Source: Streptomyces flavofungini (GTDB lineage Bacteria; Actinomycetota; Actinomycetes; Streptomycetales; Streptomycetaceae). From it: a DNA stretch of 64,000 nt. The DNA lies in assembly GCF_014650815.1 (NCBI RefSeq), contig NZ_BMVR01000001.1:620001-684000 (forward strand), given 5' to 3'. The translations under genes and the position numbers were made by a program. Of the stretch, positions 61,329 through 64,000 are shown in pieces. Each line of letters opens with the position of its first letter. The stretch's first letter is position 1. The notes under the pieces were generated by a model. The model was not told the DNA's origin and ran no database searches. It was given only the letters and a program-made list of their open reading frames with translations.

Positions 61329-63584
61329 ATGCTCGCGACCCTCGCCAGGACGGCCACGCGCCGCCCCCGCACCGTGCTCTTCATCTGGTTCCTGCTGCTC
61401 GCCGTCGGACTCGGCTTCGGTACCCGGGTGTTCGGCGACCTCACCTCGACGGTGGAGGACGTGCCGGGCAGCGAGTCGGTGGTCGCGGACGACCTGTTGT
61501 CCCGGCTCGACCCCGACGGCGACGACTTCACGGCGGTCGTCTTCGGCGGCCCGGTCCGCGCCGCCGACGTGCGCGCGGCGGTGACCGGGGCCGTCGCGGA
61601 CGTCCGGAAGGCGCCCGGGATCTCCGTCGCCGCCGACCCGTACAGGACCGACGGCCTGGTCGCACGCGACGGCAAGGCGCTGCTGATCCCCGTGACGCTC
61701 AAGAGCGGCCTCGACGACGACGCCGAGGAGGACGTGGTCGGCGACGTCGCGGACCGGCTGCGGGAGATCGGCGGGGCGGTGGACGGCCGCGTCGACGTGG
61801 CGGTGAGCGGCGATCCGCTGCTCGGGGAGCAGATGGGCGGGCGGGCCCAGGAGGACGTGGCACGCGCGGAGTTGATCACGCTGCCCGCCGTCCTCGTCGT
61901 CCTGCTGCTGATCTTCGGCGGGCTGCGGGCGGCCGGGCTCCCGCTGCTCGTCGCGCTCAGCGGCGTGGCGGGCGCGTTCCTCACGCTGCTCGGGTTCCAG
62001 CAGGTCACGGAGATCTCCGTGTACGCGGTGCAGGTGGTCACGATGCTCGGGCTCGGGCTCGCGGTGGACTACGCGCTGCTCCTTGTGATGCGGTTCCGGG
62101 AGGAGCGGGTACGGGAGGACGACGTGGTGCGGGCGGTGCGGGCGACGGTCGCGCACGCCGGGCGGACCGTGCTGTTCTCCGGGCTGACGGTGGCCGTGTG
62201 CCTGTCGGGGCTCGTGTGGTTCCCGAGCCCGTTCCTGCGGAGCATGGGACTTGCGGCGGGCGCGGTGGTCGTGGTCGACATGCTGGCGGCGCTGACGCTG
62301 CTGCCCGCGCTGCTCACGCTGTTCGGGGGCCGGATGACGCCGAGGGAGCGCAGGTCGCGCGGCGGCGGGTGGTTCCGCTTCCCGGGACGTCGGGCCCCGC
62401 GCAAGGCCCGTACGGCAGCGGCCACTTCACACACGGCCACGACGGAGATGGCCACCGCGCCGGAAGCAGCCGCACCCGCGAAGGCGCCCGGGGCCTTCTT
62501 CGCCCGCCTCGCCCTGTTCTCCCTGCGCCGCCCCCTCGCCGTCGTGGTGACCGTCGTGGCCGGGCTCGTCGTGCTCGCGCTGCCGGTGTTCGGGCTGCGC
62601 ATCGAGATCGGCGACGCGCGCCAGCTGCCGCACGACACCGAGGCGCGCCAGCTGCACGACGCCGTGCACGCGCACTACCCGCCGGGCACGGGCACCGACA
62701 CCGTCGACGTCCTGATCAGGCCGGGCGCGGACCCGGACTGCGCACGCAAGATCCGCGCGCTGCCGGGCGTGACCCGGGTGGAGAACGGGCGGATGACCGA
62801 CGGCACGATCCTGCTGCGCCTGACGCCGCGCGGTTCGGCGGACGGCCCGGAGGCGACCCGTCTGGTGGAGCGGGTACGGGACCTGCGCGGCACCGAACCC
62901 GTCGAGGTCACCGGCGACGCGGCCCGGCTCGTGGACTTCCGCGAGATGCTCGCCGACCGTGCCCCGTGGGCCGTACTGACCGTCCTCGCGGGCCTGTTCG
63001 CCCTGCTCTTCGCCTTCACCGGGTCGCTGCTCAGCCCGCTGCGGACGCTCCTGACGACGCTCCTGAGCCTCGGTGCCGCGCTCGGCGTGGTGGTGTGGGT
63101 GTTCCAGGACGGGCACGGCGCGAGCCTGCTCGGCGGCGAGGGACTCGGGGCGCTCAGTCTGACCGCGCCGCCGCTGATCATCGCGATCGCGTTCGGCCTG
63201 GCGATGGACTACGAGCTGTTCATCCTGGCGCGGATGCGCGAGTCGTGGGTGGAGACCGGCGACCACCGGACGGCGATCGTGTCGGGGCTGCGCAGCTCGG
63301 GGCGCGTGGTGAGCTGCGCGGCGCTGCTCCTCGCGATCGTGTTCGGCGGGTTCATGACGGGCGGCTTCTCGCCGATCCTGCAGATCGGGCTCGGCCTGAC
63401 GCTGGCGGTCCTGATCGACGCGACGGTCGTGCGGATGTTCCTGGTACCGGCGGCGATGGCGCTGCTCGGGCGCCGTGCGTGGTGGGCGCCGCCGGGGCTG
63501 CGGCGGCTGCACGAGCGGTACGGGCTCTCCGAGGGGCCGGTGCCGGCTGCCCGCCGGGACAGCACGACCATGTCCACCCGCTAG
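61329..63584 (+). CDS. MMPL-family RND-type transporter
   Basis: A 751-residue membrane protein from the ATG at 61329 with GAGGAG upstream. It has 11-12 helices arranged as two RND halves: helix 1 near residue 15-33, an outer loop of about 145 residues, a five-helix block (about 190-340), a second outer loop (about 410-540) and a final block to about 720. The conserved Asp-Tyr of the proton relay occurs in GLAVDYALLLV and GLAMDYELFIL. Streptomycete MMPL proteins export lipids or antibiotics, and many follow two-component systems as here. The stop overlaps the converging gene in the bases CTAG. Confidence 0.92.
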   Translation: MLATLARTATRRPRTVLFIWFLLLAVGLGFGTRVFGDLTSTVEDVPGSESVVADDLLSRLDPDGDDFTAVVFGGPVRAADVRAAVTGAVADVRKAPGISVAADPYRTDGLVARDGKALLIPVTLKSGLDDDAEEDVVGDVADRLREIGGAVDGRVDVAVSGDPLLGEQMGGRAQEDVARAELITLPAVLVVLLLIFGGLRAAGLPLLVALSGVAGAFLTLLGFQQVTEISVYAVQVVTMLGLGLAVDYALLLVMRFREERVREDDVVRAVRATVAHAGRTVLFSGLTVAVCLSGLVWFPSPFLRSMGLAAGAVVVVDMLAALTLLPALLTLFGGRMTPRERRSRGGGWFRFPGRRAPRKARTAAATSHTATTEMATAPEAAAPAKAPGAFFARLALFSLRRPLAVVVTVVAGLVVLALPVFGLRIEIGDARQLPHDTEARQLHDAVHAHYPPGTGTDTVDVLIRPGADPDCARKIRALPGVTRVENGRMTDGTILLRLTPRGSADGPEATRLVERVRDLRGTEPVEVTGDAARLVDFREMLADRAPWAVLTVLAGLFALLFAFTGSLLSPLRTLLTTLLSLGAALGVVVWVFQDGHGASLLGGEGLGALSLTAPPLIIAIAFGLAMDYELFILARMRESWVETGDHRTAIVSGLRSSGRVVSCAALLLAIVFGGFMTGGFSPILQIGLGLTLAVLIDATVVRMFLVPAAMALLGRRAWWAPPGLRRLHERYGLSEGPVPAARRDSTTMSTR

Positions 63585-63940
63585 GACAGCACCACCACGT
63601 CCATGAGCAGCGCCGCGACCAGGCCGGCACCCAGCAGATAGCTGCCGAGCCTGGTCCGGCCGCGTCTGCTGAGCTCGATGACCAGGCCGCAGAGGATGAG
63701 CAGCAGTCCGTACACGCCCACGACGAGCACGGACGACCGGCTCGCGAGCCGGACGGCGAGCAGCACGGCCGCCGTGGCCATCAGGAGCGAGGCGGCGCCG
63801 ATGCGCAGCCGCCGGGCCTGGCGCGGGGTGAGCCCGAGACGTTCGGGCGCGTCGGCGGGCTCGTCGGCGAACGGCTCCTGGCCGGACGGCGCTTCGTCGG
63901 CGGCCGCTTCGTCGGAGGGCGCTTGGTCAGGGACGCTCAT
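63581..63940 (-). CDS. Small three-helix membrane protein
   Basis: A 119-residue protein from the ATG at 63940. Residues 1-45 are acidic (Glu/Asp/Ala/Pro); then RQARRLRIGAASLLMATAAVLLA starts helix 1 (in part), SSVLVVGVYGLLLILCGLVI helix 2, and YLLGAGLVAALLMDVVVLS helix 3 ending at the C-terminus. It overlaps the MMPL stop by three bases on the opposite strand. No family recognised. It may be a partner of the neighbouring transporter, or merely adjacent. Confidence 0.6.
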   Translation of the reverse strand: MSVPDQAPSDEAAADEAPSGQEPFADEPADAPERLGLTPRQARRLRIGAASLLMATAAVLLAVRLASRSSVLVVGVYGLLLILCGLVIELSRRGRTRLGSYLLGAGLVAALLMDVVVLS

Positions 63941-64000
63941 GACCCGGAAGCGTAGTCGAGGGGTACACGTCAAGAGATCCAGGCCCACGGGTACTCGGGC

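Overview
The window is typical of a Streptomyces chromosome. It is very GC-rich, codons end almost always in G or C, GTG and TTG starts are common, and ATGA stop/start overlaps are frequent. Several syntenic blocks match the conserved core of the genus: desBCD, hexosaminidase, glmS, adpA-orn and cebR-cebEFG-bglC. I made the identifications by reading the translations; no search was run. Symbols are given only where sequence and order both agree.

Layout, left to right. 1-2.7 kb: end of the desferrioxamine siderophore operon (desB tail, desC, desD). 2.7-7.6 kb: amino-sugar genes (secreted GH20 hexosaminidase, glmS) with two small conserved genes between them. 8-12 kb: a universal stress protein, a small membrane protein, the developmental regulator adpA (with an in-frame TTA codon), oligoribonuclease and tRNA-His. 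12-19 kb: an unknown membrane-anchored protein, then the cellobiose/cellotriose uptake locus cebR / cebEFG / bglC with two CebR operators. 19-27.5 kb: GH18 chitinase, an OmpR-type two-component system, a spermidine-synthase-like protein, an NsdA-like HTH/TPR regulator and a histidine phosphatase. 27.6-34.6 kb: a PAP2 membrane enzyme, a tightly coupled nuclease / unknown / SF1 helicase module, a small helical protein, a primase-polymerase-like protein and tRNA-Lys copy 1.

34.7-50.2 kb: an M6-like metalloprotease, a PAS-GGDEF-EAL cyclic-di-GMP protein (probable cdgA), LysR and LLM oxidoreductase genes. These are followed by what looks like one catabolic locus: two tandem maleate-isomerase-like proteins, a D-2-hydroxyacid dehydrogenase, an amidase, a DUF3830 protein, an EhuBCDA-type importer and an IclR regulator. 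It ends at tRNA-Lys copy 2, which carries the same flanking DNA as copy 1. 50.5-57.8 kb: a type II thioesterase, class II DAHP synthase, trpE, trpG, a MocR regulator and trpD, which looks like an anthranilate-supply module. 57.9-64 kb: a GH114-like lipoprotein, a NarL-type two-component system, an MMPL exporter and a small membrane protein.

The strongest new observations are three. (1) The nuclease-X-helicase module at 28.7-32.7 kb resembles a Dna2-like machine split over three genes. (2) The same two-part direct repeat, TGGTCCG-N17-TGGTCTG, lies in both divergent promoter regions of the DAHP-synthase/trp locus and nowhere else that I saw; the MocR protein encoded there is the natural candidate binder. 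(3) The putative catabolic cluster has an ectoine-type transporter but none of the ectoine-degradation enzymes I would expect beside it. A 136-bp perfect direct repeat containing tRNA-Lys and its terminator brackets 15.6 kb.
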